Shown piece after piece: positions 22,611-33,324 of a stretch of DNA of 64,000 nt. The stretch is from Cherax quadricarinatus (lineage: Eukaryota > Arthropoda > Malacostraca > Decapoda > Parastacidae), in the NCBI RefSeq assembly GCF_038502225.1, contig NC_091369.1, forward strand, positions 850,001-914,000. Direction: 5' to 3'. Position 1 is the stretch's first letter. The number at the start of each line of letters is the position of its first letter. A program made the translations under genes and the position numbers. Below the pieces are notes generated by a model that saw only the letters and a program-made list of their open reading frames with translations, did no database searches and was not told the DNA's origin.

Positions 22611-23195
22611 ACACAATGGTACCATTAAGACATTAACATAATTATCCCATTAAGATATTCACACAATGGTCCCATTAAGACATACACAGTGGTCGCATTA
22701 AGACATACACAGTGGTCCCATTAAGACATACACAGTGGTCGCATTAAGACATACACAGTGGTCCCATTAAGACATACACAGTGGTCGCATTAAGACATAC
22801 ACAGTGGTCCCATTAAGACATACACAGTGGTCGCATTAAGACATACACAGTGGTCCCATTAAGACATACACAGTGGTCGCATTAAGACATTAACATAATT
22901 ATCCCATTAAGATATTCACAATGGTCCCATTAAGACATACACAGTGGTCGCATTAAGACATACACAATGGTCCCATTAAGACATACACAGTGGTCGCATT
23001 AAGACATACACAGTGGTCCCATTAAGACATACACAGTGGTCGCATTAAGACATTAACATAATTATCCCATTAAGATATTCACACAATGGTCCCATTAAGA
23101 CATACACACAATGGTCCCATTAATACATTCACACAATGGTCCCATTAATACATTCACACAATGGTCCCATTAAGACATTAACATAATTGTCCCAT
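22611..23195. repeat. 23-bp minisatellite with two-unit higher-order repeat
   Basis: Units of 23 bp (CCCATTAAGACATACACAGT plus GGT, and the same with CGCATTAAG) alternate strictly over much of the array, giving a 46-bp higher-order unit. Longer blocks ending in CATTAACATAATTATCCC and ATTCACACAATGGTCCC recur at about 22630, 22890 and 23050. The array adjoins the 29-bp array with no gap and shares the CACACAGTG phrase, so the two may have a common origin. Confidence 0.95.
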
Positions 23196-23264
23196 TCAAA
23201 GATGCATTCAGAGGAGAAACCTTGCGATTATTATGGTCCACAGATACGACTTGGTATGTCTTCG

Positions 23265-24122
23265 AGTAACGGCATGCAGGCAGGGCAAGGAGGGGGTCCA
23301 GGGGCATGAGGCATAGTTACGGTATGCAGGGGAAGGAGGGGGTCCTGGGGCATGAGACATCGTGCATAGTGACGGTATGCAGGCAGGGCAAGGAGGGGAT
23401 CCTGGGGCATGAGGCATCGTGCATAGTGACGGTATGCAGGCAGGGCAAGGAGGGAGTCCTGGGGCATGAGGCATCGTGCATAGTGGCGGTATGCAGGGGG
23501 AGGAGGGGGTCCTGGGGCATGAGACATCGTGCATAGTGACGGTATGCAGGCAGGGCAAGGAGCGGGTCCTGGGGCATGAGGCATCGTGCATAGGGATGGT
23601 ATGCAGGCAGGGGAAGGAGGGGGTCCTGGGGCATGAGACATCGTGCATAGTGACGGTATGCAGAGCAAGGAGGGAGTCCTGGGGCATCGTGCATAGTGAC
23701 GGTATGCAGAGCAAGGAGGGAGTCCTGGGGCATGAGGCATCGTGCATAGTGACGGTATGCAGAGCAAGGAGGGAGTCCTGGGGCATGAGGCATCGTGCAT
23801 AGTGACGGTATGCAGGCAGGGCAAGGAGCGGGTCCTGGGGCATGAGGCATCGCGCATAGGGATGGTATGCAGGCAGGGGAAGGAGGGGGTCCTGGGGCAT
23901 GAGACATCGTGCATAGTGACGGTATGCAGAGCAAGGAGGGAGTCCTGGGGCATCGTGCATAGTGACGGTATGCAGAGCAAGGAGGGAGTCCTGGGGCATG
24001 AGGCATCGTGCATAGTGACGGTATGCAGAGCAAGGAGGGAGTCCTGGGGCATGAGGCATCGTGCATAGTGACGGTATGCAGAGCAAGGAGGGAGTCCTGG
24101 GGCATGAGGCATCGTGCATACA
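23265..24122. repeat. 53-57 bp minisatellite with 266-bp higher-order duplication
   Basis: Units contain GCATGAGGCATCGTGCATAG, TGACGGTATGCAG and GGAGGGAGTCCTGGGG, with or without a GCAGG insertion. A block beginning near 23561 (marked by the variant GGAGCGGGTCC) is repeated 266 bp later at 23827 almost unchanged. Open frames on both strands are repeat artefacts. Confidence 0.95.
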
Positions 24123-24533
24123 GACTTCAGTGTACCGTAACCGTAAATGCATTTCCCACCTTAACGGTTGCTTGGTTAGTTAATTGGGTTTAATCTTATC
24201 GACTGCTCAAAGGGTCATTAAAGCTGTATATTCCCCACTACTTTTATAAAGTGATCGATGGCCAGCAAGCGTGTGGCTGAGCAGGCAACCACTCTAGAAA
24301 CCCATCACAGGTAAGTGTAAGGAGAAGCAGGGAAGGCGAGTGAGGATATATCAGAGAGGGAATCTTATCGCAGACAAAGGAGGTATTATTCTCTTTTTAG
24401 GGCGGGGATAATATGGAGCCCTGGGAGATTGTGTTGAACCTGCGTGAGCGTTACGTTAGTGGCCGGGAGACAGGTCGTGGTCATTGACGATCATTCCTAC
24501 CTCTCCCTACCTTCTTTTTCTTTATCATTATTA
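24123..24533. other. unassigned stretch
   Basis: No exon, RNA gene or known repeat recognised. Confidence 0.4.
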
Positions 24534-24590
<57 letters not shown>

Positions 24591-24616
24591 GTAGTAGTAG
24601 TAGTAGTAGTAGTAGC

Positions 24617-24685
<69 letters not shown>

Positions 24686-24686
24686 T
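24534..24686. repeat. compound microsatellite, TTA then TAG
   Basis: A TTA run (24534-24590) switches directly into a TAG run of about 95 bp (24590-24685) with a single GCAG interruption. Confidence 0.95.
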
Positions 24687-25059
24687 TAACTTACCAGCCG
24701 TCTCCCACTGAGGCAGGGTGACCTAAAAAAAGTAAACAGAACAACTAAAGTTAGTAATTTAGTATACAGAAGAAGGGGTTACTAGCCTCTTGCTCCCGGC
24801 ATTTTAGTCGTCTCTTACAACACACATGGCTTACAGAGGAAGGATTCTCCACTGTCTAATGGAGAATTATTATTATTATTATTATTATTATTATTTTAAT
24901 TTCGGAGATGCCAGGTGCAATATCAGGGAGATGAACGGATGTAAATGCAGTGTATTTATATATTGGATGATGTATGGAGATGCAGCATCAACTGGGTACT
25001 ACCTATGATAGACCTCTGGTTTCCTGTTTTCCTACCATTGCATCACGCCCTGGGGTCAG

Positions 25060-26160
25060 GCTTTTACTGTTTTTCTCCTATTGCTGGTAGTGCCCGCTGG
25101 CCCATACATCCGTCATAGCCTGGTTGATCTGACACTTGGCGGAGGTAGTGATCCAGTTTCCTCTTAAAAATTGTTACATTTATTCGTTGAATATTTCTGA
25201 TATCTACTAGCGCATAGTCTTGGATCACGGATGTTGACAAAATGTTCTCTTATTTTGCCCTGTTTTTCACTGGATATATTTTACACGTCCTTTGATAAGC
25301 TTCGAGAGTTTACTCCCGGAGCCCGCCACGGGCATGGCTCTATTTTTTCCAGTTCTGCTATCCCTCTTGCCTTTAACGAACTCCCGTCCACATCTAACAA
25401 TATTCTCAACGAGAGAACACAATGAATTTGAATAGTGTCACCATTGGCATTTCTTTTGTTCTCATTACCCATCCTGTCATTTTTCTGGTCTTCGCGGCAT
25501 TTGCCCTATTATGTTTCTTATATGATAAGTCATCTGACATTATACCCAAAGTCTTTCACAAGTTCCTTTCGTTCTGTGACATGGTGCTTCTGTGTTTTTT
25601 TTTTTTTCCAGTGCTCCTTTTGAGCTCTTCATTCTTTCCAAATGTAAACAGTTGGAATTTTTCACCACTGGGAGACTTTGTTGATATCTGCTTGAAAATT
25701 TTCGGTGGCTTCTATCGAGGCGACTTTCATGCTTATATTTATATCATCTGCAAATATTGATGTGAAATTGTGGCTGGTGTTTTTTTTTCCCCGTGTCTGC
25801 TCTGAGGATGAAAACAGCAAAGGCGCCTTGACCGTGTCTTGAGTCACTGAAGTTTTTACTTTGTTAATACTATTGTTAGTACTACTCTTTGTTCTCTTTT
25901 TATTAGTAAATCGAATATGTCTTTTCTTAATTTTCATGTTAATAGCTAATGAGCTTATTTTATAGGCTCTCACTTCTTGGTCTCGTGAGATATCGTAGCG
26001 ACGTTTTGGTTTCATGCAAAACTCTCCTTAATATTGCCATAATGACCCAGTAGTTGTGAAAACATGCTCTTCCTGCTCTAAATCCGTGTTGACATGGGTA
26101 GTATAGCTTATATTTATCCATACAGTTAGTAATTTGGCGTCTCAAAGACTGTTATCATGT
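25060..26160 (-). pseudogene. LINE-B-type reverse transcriptase relic
   Basis: The minus strand carries scattered pieces in order: CQHGFRAGRAC (about 26050-26090), FTSIFADDINISM (about 25720-25760), QADINKVSQW (about 25665-25695) and a tail portion near 25060-25290 resembling LDHYLRQVSDQPG with the CGTCATAGCCTGGTTGATCT phrase. Many frameshifts and T-runs separate the pieces. An S2-like phrase on the + strand lies at 25296-25345. Confidence 0.75.
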
Positions 26161-26176
26161 TTTGATGTCTGTTATT

Positions 26177-26366
26177 GATCTGGATGCTGTATGGTGATGC
26201 AGCAGCAGTGCTGGATGCTTTATGGTGATGCAGCAGCAGTGCTGGATGCTGTATGGTGATGCAGCAGCAGTGCTGGATGCTGTATGGTGATGCAGCAGCA
26301 GTGCTGGATGCTGTATGGTGATGCAGCAGCAGTGCTGGATGCTGTATGGTGATGCAGCAGCAGTGC
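26177..26366. repeat. 31-bp minisatellite, 6 units
   Basis: Six almost identical units of TGGATGCTGTATGGTGATGC plus AGCAGCAGTGC. One unit has GCTTTATGG. Confidence 0.95.
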
Positions 26367-26513
26367 TGGATGCAGCGGTCGCTGCCTTGGCCTTGAGACA
26401 GGCGCTTGCCCCCACGCCAGCCGCGTTCATCTTCATGTTGTTATTGTTGTTGTTGGTGGTCATGCCCTTAGTGGTCCAGGCTGCTCTGGTGGCCTCTGCC
26501 ACCCGTCCTACTG

Positions 26514-26514
<1 letters not shown>

Positions 26515-26581
<67 letters not shown>
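26515..26581. repeat. CA microsatellite
   Basis: A pure CA run that ends directly in a CR1-like LINE tail at 26582. Confidence 0.97.
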
Positions 26582-26584
<3 letters not shown>

Positions 26585-26708
26585 GCCAGGAGCTAAGACT
26601 CGACCCCTGCAACCACAAATAGGTGAGTACACACACACACCTAGTAGTGACTAGCGAAGAGGCGGGACCAGGAGCTGTGAATCGACCCCTGCAACAGCAT
26701 ATAGGTAC
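26582..26708 (+). mobile_element. two CR1-like LINE tail fragments in tandem
   Basis: GGGCCAGGAGCTAAGACTCG then CCCTGCAACCACAAATAGGT is followed, after a short CA stretch, by CTAGTAGTGACTAGCGAAGA and GGCGGGACCAGGAGC. Both copies run into CA repeats at their 3' side. Confidence 0.85.
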
Positions 26709-26721
26709 GCGCGCGCACACA

Positions 26722-26815
<94 letters not shown>
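26709..26815. repeat. CA microsatellite
   Basis: A run of about 100 bp of CA with GCGCGC and AGAC interruptions at the left end, starting at the 3' end of a CR1-like LINE tail. Confidence 0.97.
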
Positions 26816-26817
<2 letters not shown>

Positions 26818-27069
26818 GATAAGACTGAAGAAAGATGGAAGCTACTCACGAAGGATGACAGAGAAATATGGGAAGAACTTAGCAGAATAGTGAGGGAGGT
26901 CTTAACAAAAGAATGTGAGGAGCCACCCTGAAACAGGGGTCAGGAGAGGTCAGGAGGAACTAGAAAACATCCGTACATTAAGGGAAAATGTAAATAATAT
27001 ACTAAAGGGTCTGGGCATAAAAGCAATGGGACCAGATAACTAAACTCAGTGGGAACCCTGAGGAGTTGA

Positions 27070-27295
27070 AACACTGTATCCAGAGTATGGAACTGAACAC
27101 TTCTCCAGTCTGAGGGACTGACCACCTCAGAAACTGTTTCTCCAAGGATGATGGACTGATTACATCATCTTTACTTCGTTACCACGCCTTCTGCTTCTGT
27201 ACTTGATAGAAGAAGACTATTGTGTAGGCGAAACGCTTCAATCAGCAATTAAGATACCTAACAGTTGCACATGTTCAGCTGTGTATCCTGATAGC
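27070..27295 (+). mobile_element. hairpin-core element (family H), single arm
   Basis: This matches one arm of the 7551-7992 fold-back: GGAACTGAACACTTCTCCAG, GAGGGACTGACCACCTCAG, GATGGACTGATTACATCATC and GAAGAAGACTATTGTGTAGG followed by CGAAACG. It is present once, so it is not a fold-back here. Confidence 0.85.
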
Positions 27296-27404
27296 AAAAG
27301 TCTTTAACCTATCACTCAGACGGGTCAACTTCCAGAAATCTGGGAATAGGCTGATTTAAAATCAGTGAGAAGGCCTAGAATAAGAATTTTAAAATAAGTA
27401 AGTA

Positions 27405-28312
27405 AGTAAGTAAGTTTATTCAGGTATACACAAATACAATTACATAGAATTATCATACATAGCAGCATGTGTAGAGAACCTAGGATAACCCAAAAAAGTC
27501 AGACAGAGTGACTTATTTCCATTGGGGTCCTTTTACCTTATTATTATAATATAAAGGTTATAATATTTTCTTATTATTCTACAATGAAGATAACATCTTA
27601 TTATCATACTAAAAAGACTATCTACTACACGAGGGTCATTAAGACTATCTACAATACGAGGGTCATTACTAGGAATATGGTAAAATTTACACGTACGTTA
27701 GCTAAAAAATAGAAAATCATTCCCCTCCCTTTCTGTAGCTACATTCATCAGACACCTTTTGGCACTCTTCTTGAACTGGTTCATACTATGACTGGCTTTG
27801 ACATGTGCAGGCAGTCTGTTCCATTCCTTTATTGCTGTACAATAAAAGGTGTTTGAAGCCTGGCCACTGACTGTGGCTACTACAAAGTTGTGCTCTCTCC
27901 CCCTAGTACTATGATTGCTTTGGTTCCCAACCTTGACAAAATTGACAGCAAGATATTCTGGACATTGTTTGTGAGCAATTTTGTAAACATGATTTAGCTT
28001 CAGTTGTTTTACTCTGTCTTCAACATTCAGCATATCCAACTGCTGTAATTCATCCTGGCCTACATGTTCTCTTGGTCCCAGCCCCAGGATGAATCTTACG
28101 ATTTTGTTCTGGGTGATTTGCAGTCTATCTTTCAGTTTTTTTGTCAAGGCAGAGTACCAAGAAGAGCAAGCGTAATCCATATGGCATTGTATAAGGGCTA
28201 GACATAGGGTCCTGCGAGCCTCAGTAGGTAGACACTGTGCTTGTCTATACAGGAACTTCAGTCTGGCATTCGCTTTCTTTACTACACTGTCCCCTATCAA
28301 TAGGTTTGATAA
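27405..28312 (-). pseudogene. LINE-C, 5'-truncated 3' end with C-terminal RT region
   Basis: The minus strand encodes about 200 residues of the C-terminal part of a non-LTR polymerase in one frame (27698-28300): LKFLYRQAQCLPTEARRTL, DYACSSWYSALTKKLKDRLQ, FILGLGPREHVG, VEDRVKQLKLNHVYKI and EWNRLPAHVKASHSMNQFK. No catalytic palm motif is present. About 290 bp of 3' UTR follow, ending in tandem CTTA units (GTAAGTAAGTAAG on the + strand at 27402-27416). The uninterrupted frame suggests a fairly young copy. The related 3' end is at 21942-22075. Confidence 0.85.
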
Positions 28313-28827
28313 CCGAGTAGTAATGGTTGGATATCAGTGGGACCTTCGCACAGGTTACAATGCCTACTTTACTGCTTCTCTTTTCTTTAGTTATACTTTG
28401 TAAAAGGCTGGGCCCAGGAACTGGAGGTCACCTTCTGGAAACGCACTTGTTATTTAGAATAGCATCATACACGTTTTAATATATATAATGTTAGTTGATA
28501 AACCTGAGTAATTTTTTGGCATTATTTAATACAGTAAGTTTTTATTTGCTATTTTAATACATTAGTATGTTTTATTGTTTTATTAGTAGTAGATCACCAT
28601 ATTTGAAAATAGGTATTCTAATTTAGAGTGAGATTATTGTGAAAATAATTGTTCTCCTTCGAACAAGACCAAAGAAAGTGGGAATTTAACACTCATGACT
28701 TTACGGCCAAAGAAAACGAATATTCTTAGGAGGAGTAACTTAGCATTATTTCTTACTGTTCCTACGTTTACAAATGTATTACACCTTATGTAAGTAATTT
28801 GTTATTATCAACACTGAACAGACGTAT

Positions 28828-28829
<2 letters not shown>
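28313..28829. other. AT-rich unassigned intronic DNA
   Basis: No exon, RNA gene or repeat recognised. Confidence 0.4.
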
Positions 28830-28911
<82 letters not shown>

Positions 28912-28975
28912 CCAGTTTTTAATAGTCATGAGGCATTGCCAGAAGCTCTAAACCGACCCCTGCAAACATAATAGA
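28830..28975. repeat. CA microsatellite plus decayed CR1-like tail
   Basis: CA run at 28830-28908 followed by a degraded tail (CATGAGGCATTGCCAGAAGC, then CGACCCCTGCAAACATAATA). Confidence 0.85.
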
Positions 28976-29384
28976 GTCTTCAAGGTTATGTACATGGAGA
29001 GTATGTTCACTGTGAGCTTAATCATTGTCTTAGGGATTAAAATTGGCTTTGACTGGTCGCTTGCAGGTTACATACAAGTTTATGACCCTCGTGTAGTTAA
29101 GATACTTTAATTTTGAAAATCAACCATCAACTGGACACAGGACAATTACAGAAATAAGGAGAAAAAATGCTAATGTGTATGTAATGTTAATTCAGCAACG
29201 GGACAACAGATAGCGTTGTACTACATACCTGTATCCTAGGTAGTATACCTACTTGGAGAGGGTTTCGGGGGTCAGCAACCCCGCGGCAGGGTCTGAGACC
29301 AGGCCTCGTGTCTGAGACCTGGGGAAGATGTTTAGGAGAATGTCAGAGGTCTTGGATAACCGAGGAATCATCAAAGGTAACCTT

Positions 29385-29610
29385 TTAACCTTTCACTGCC
29401 ATGAACCTGTAGTGAAATACCTGGCGATATGCTCATCGCCTTACTCAAGTCTCCCAGCTCAGGCTGACAGGCGTATGAAGGAGTACAGGCTGACAGGCGT
29501 ATGAAGGCGTACAGGCTGACAGGCTTCATTACCATGCGTATGAAACACATCTGTGATAAAATATGACCTGGGAAACATAGCTTTTCTTCCTTCAATGGAT
29601 TTTTCATATA
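29385..29610. repeat. dispersed repeat R3, copy 3, with internal 26-bp triplication
   Basis: It shares ACCTTTCACTGCCATGAACC, CTGGCGATATGCTC, CCAGCTCAGG and ACATAGCTTTTCTTCC with R3 at 6837-7075. The phrase GCTGACAGGCGTATGAAGG is tandemly repeated from 29463 to 29530. Confidence 0.65.
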
Positions 29611-29764
29611 AAATGGGAAGGATACACTTTACGGATGTACTAACCATGTAACTCATGTACAGTAGGACAGATGTTTACCACAGGTGTTCAGCTGGAAACT
29701 ACTGTCATTAGAAAAATGGAAAGCACTTTGAAAGTCAGTGTCAATTGCCATGTTACCTTTGATA

Positions 29765-30000
29765 TATCTTTGAAGAGTTTCGAGAGTTTCTCTACTCTGA
29801 GCCCGGCCATGGGACAGGCTCGTCTGGTGCTTGCCTGGTCAACAGTTTACTGTCAGATCAGCAAAATCTCATATAGTACCAATATATCCAATTTACAAAT
29901 CTTCCCTACCAGCCTGGTTGATCAGGCCCTGACCTACTGCAAGACCTGGTCATAGACTTGGCCCACACTGGGCATTAACCCCCGGAACACCATCCAGGTA
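29765..30000 (+). mobile_element. dispersed repeat S2, longer copy
   Basis: It begins GAAGAGTTTCGAGAGTTTCT and GAGCCCGGCCATGGGACAGG and ends GCCTGGTTGATCAGGCCCTG and ACCCCCGGAACACCATCCAG. The end resembles the LINE-B 3' tail (GATCCCCGGAATAACCTCCAG), suggesting S2 shares its 3' end with LINE-B, as SINEs often do with their partner LINE. Confidence 0.65.
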
Positions 30001-31425
30001 GACCGTGTAACTCATGTAGAGTAAGGTAGGTGTACACTTCAGGTGTACCATATAAACTAAGGTAGCAGCAAGCTATATATGTGCCACATTTGTGAGAGTG
30101 ACCTAATATTGTTAAAGATACAAAAATACTCTCCATATTACCTTCTTACCTTACATACCCTCTGTAGTAGAGCACGTGGTGTGTTAGATGATACCAATCT
30201 TCATCTCAGGCGCCGCAGTACTATACTGTGGCCTCCAAGTTGGCACCGCTCAGTGTGGGTGAGGAGGGAGGGGCAGCAGGAAGGAGCGTCTTGGCTCACC
30301 AGTTGGCGACAGTGTGTAGTGTGTGGTGCTCCTGCCAGGCCGCCGTGGACGACAAATACCTTACACTGACTCTCTGATACTTAAGAGTTGTCTGATTTCC
30401 TGAGTGGCACCCAAGGCCTGACTGACACTCTGCGAGTGGCTCTAGAGGACCGACCGACATGGTGTGAGTGTCACTTGACGCTGGAGGCACCAAGGCGAAT
30501 TTTACGATAGCGACTTCGACACGTGTAACGATAATTGCAGAAATTCAGCGCGCTGCGCCCCTTCCGATGAGCGAGAAATTCGATTAATAAATTTATGTGG
30601 TCATGAATCTTTCTGAAAGGTTAAGACAAACTCCTACGCAATTATTTTGTAAGTTTGATGATAATTGACGGAAATGATAAGGCCATAGTGAACTCTAAGC
30701 ATACTGTTATGCTCGACTTATTTTTTTTTATACCTAGTGAAAATTTAGTGGAGACCACGTGGCTAGAATTGTCAAAAGCACCACGTGCCTGTCACAGCTG
30801 ATTGTCAGAACAACACATGACTATCCATCAAAGAAGCTCACTTCTACGACCAATCAGAAGATGGTGTAAGGTCCATAACCGATCTGAATCTCTACGAAGG
30901 TTTTCATTTGACGACAAACCAAAAGTAAACTATGAAACAACTGCAATTTAATCACAAAATATATTTGACATCGTTTTCATAAGAAAGGCTGGTTTCCTTA
31001 CCGTGAGATAGTTCCGAACTGTACGGTCCCAGTACTGGTATATCACGACAGCTGCGAGATTTACCTTTAAGAGGGCTCAGATCTTTATTCCCATGACCCA
31101 GTCCCAGACGAGTCCTGGTTGACAGTCTGATCAGTAAGGTTGTTTTTGCTCGCTGCATGCAGCACAATTGAGGTATGGAGGGCTGGCCCGTCTTTTTCCT
31201 TGTCATGATTCTCATCTACATCACTTGCGCCTTGTCAGTGTTTTACGACGTCTTCATATATTTGTTTGACTAAGATGACTCCCAAGAGTTTGACGTCTCG
31301 AGGAATATCCTGACAGCGGACTCAGGTGGTCAGTCCGGAAAAACATACAAAATTGAGAGTTGGACTTGGTCTCTTTATGAGTTCCTTGTGCCTTTGAAAA
31401 CTCACTAGAGTCACTAGGATTCGTT
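30001..31425 (+). other. low-repeat region upstream of the 11-mer ORF
   Basis: About 1.4 kb nearly free of recognisable repeats, unusual for this window. It contains the E-box cluster at 30756-30800. It is a candidate promoter and 5' UTR region for the ORF at 31426, but no TATA box or initiator could be assigned with confidence. Confidence 0.35.
30756..30800. promoter_or_regulatory. cluster of E-boxes (two CACGTG, one CAGCTG)
   Basis: CACGTG occurs at 30756-30761 and 30782-30787, and CAGCTG at 30795-30800. E-boxes bind bHLH factors. Three in 45 bp in a low-repeat region upstream of an intact ORF is suggestive only; function is inferred. Confidence 0.3.
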
Positions 31426-32109
31426 ATGGCGTCCCTGCAAACGTTTTTACGACCAATGTTTGTGCTGATGAGTGCAGTGGAAGCAACGATGTTGAGCATG
31501 GCAGGTCTCCTGTGGTACCAGACTAAACTGACTGTACAGGACGTGTACACAGGGTTACATACACGTGCTGTTGAAATGTACAGAGGCGTCAGGCGTCGAG
31601 CCAGCGACGTGTATGAGGACATGCAGATCAAAGCTGGCGGCACTTACCACGTCGTCCACGGCAAAACCGCACAAGCCTGTCAACAGTGGGTCAACAGAGC
31701 GAATCTTATGTATATTCAGTGTCAGTTACGACTCAGCTTGGCTCTCCACCGCTGCCAGTTTCTGCTCGGTTTATTCTATAAGGATGTGAGAGCTCAGATG
31801 GCGCGAAGTTTTCACCTACATGTGGGCTTACGCTTCAAGGGTGCGAGGAAGAAAGCTGCCTTAGTGCACAGGTGGACGAAGATTAAGGTGACAAGTTGGA
31901 AAAAGGCAGCTGCAGAAAAAATCAAGATTAATCTTGAGCATATGAGTCTCAAAGCTCGGGAGTATGAAGACGTTCTCGAACAGAAACTGCACACACTAGG
32001 CCATTCGCCCTCGTCTCAAATGTTAGAGTCCAAAACTGGACTTAAGGTAACGCACAGGACACACAACTCTTCACCCAGCCAGTCCACTCTCCAGGTAGAG
32101 AAATTGTAA
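31426..32109 (+). CDS. hypothetical protein with 11-residue amphipathic repeats
   Basis: This is an intact 227-codon ORF, not recognised as any named family. The start ATG has G at -3 and +4 (GTTATGG), and an in-frame TGA lies 48 bases upstream (31378-31380), so this is a real N-terminus. Residues 10-31 form a hydrophobic segment (MFVLMSAVEATMLSMAGLL). From residue 29 to about 193 the chain follows an 11-residue period with no indel: aromatic residues fall at W30, Y41, Y52, Y63, Y74, Y96, Y118 and F129, with C85 and L107 in the two gaps. Units read like VYTGLHTRAVE, MYRGVRRRASD and VYEDMQIKAGG. Eleven-residue helical periods occur in lipid-surface proteins (perilipins, synuclein, some apolipoproteins). 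The region is basic. It lies within the large intron of the Shroom-like gene, same strand. A donor-like CAG/GTAGAG (32092-32097, phase 0) near its end would allow splicing onward, so it could instead be a first exon. Confidence 0.6.
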   Translation: MASLQTFLRPMFVLMSAVEATMLSMAGLLWYQTKLTVQDVYTGLHTRAVEMYRGVRRRASDVYEDMQIKAGGTYHVVHGKTAQACQQWVNRANLMYIQCQLRLSLALHRCQFLLGLFYKDVRAQMARSFHLHVGLRFKGARKKAALVHRWTKIKVTSWKKAAAEKIKINLEHMSLKAREYEDVLEQKLHTLGHSPSSQMLESKTGLKVTHRTHNSSPSQSTLQVEKL

Positions 32110-33300
32110 CGTAGTGACAAAGAGTAAACCTTTTTACCTCAAATATAACACCCGCCCGATGCTTATATTATGCCCTCACAAACTAAATTTCCCAGGCCAG
32201 CAGCAGAATAATATCTTAGGACATTATTGTGTGGTGATTTGTTTTTAAATGAAGTATAACACCTAATTCCGGTAGGATAACAGATACAACCCTTTAATGG
32301 GTCATCATCTGATAGACTCGCGTCAGGGGGCATTTGTCCTGTTTCCTGACGAATATGCCACCACCACCAGGCTAACAGGCAGGTGAGTTAGTGTGTGTTA
32401 GTGGAGCCAGTGTGAGCGTCCATAACACTAGATAACTTAATCGGTCTCGACTTACAAAATAAAAACATACTTGACAATAACAAAGAACTGTAGAGGCAGG
32501 ATGTGGTCTAGACTCTCAAGTGATATCATGTCCTTGTAGGTCGTCATGGTCTATAGCTGCCTTGGCCTCCACTACCCAGCACTCTTGCCTACTAGTATCT
32601 ACTTGCATACCAGGCCTTGCATAACACCCTGCCTAATACACACTACCCTGCCTTCTGCAGTATTGTTTCTGAAAGTAACTGTTAGCAATTAATATAATTA
32701 TATTCTCTATTATATTTTTCTTTACCACATCTGCCTTTTTTTCCGTCAAGGTTGGGTGACCAAGGAGAGGAAACACAGTGACCATTATTCATTCAATAGC
32801 TCCCTTGTCAGAAGCGCACGGACTTCAAACTTCAAATGACCCTTCGAACAACAATATCCTCAATCATCCCCCTCATTCACATACACTGTTTATTATTCAG
32901 TGGCTATAAAATAAACTAGAAAGTTGTCAGTAGTACCCCTGGTATGTCCCCCACCATCTGTTGATATGGTTCGAATGTCTGGTTGACAATGGTAACACAA
33001 TATGACTGACAGTGACAAGGTCCCATAAAAGTGTAATGAACTGGAAAAGGGATTAGGGTACCAGTCCATGTTTCCTCCTCCTGCCCCACTTCCCAATCCT
33101 ACTCCTCCTAGGTGGAGGATGTAAACAAAGTATTCCGGCCGGCGGTAGAATAATAGCTCATGTTCAATGGTGAATCCCAGTTGCTCAGATATTGAAAGAA
33201 TTAAGAAGTCAAAATTGATGTTGTATGCAAAACACAAGAGGGTCACCTCATAGAACGAGAAGAACTGGGTATAATAATGCCACTGACTTATCTTTATAAG
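32110..33300. other. unassigned DNA downstream of the 11-mer ORF
   Basis: Mostly unique-looking sequence. An AATAAA-like signal lies at about 32456 (CAAAATAAAAAC) and could serve as a polyadenylation signal for the ORF ending at 32109. No other gene recognised. Confidence 0.35.
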
Positions 33301-33324
33301 AATACAATGAAGCAAATGCTGCGA

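Noticed and set aside
23208..24152. 314-codon minus-strand frame resembling a repeat protein
   Set aside because: The frame follows the 53-57 bp minisatellite units, and other frames are open as well.
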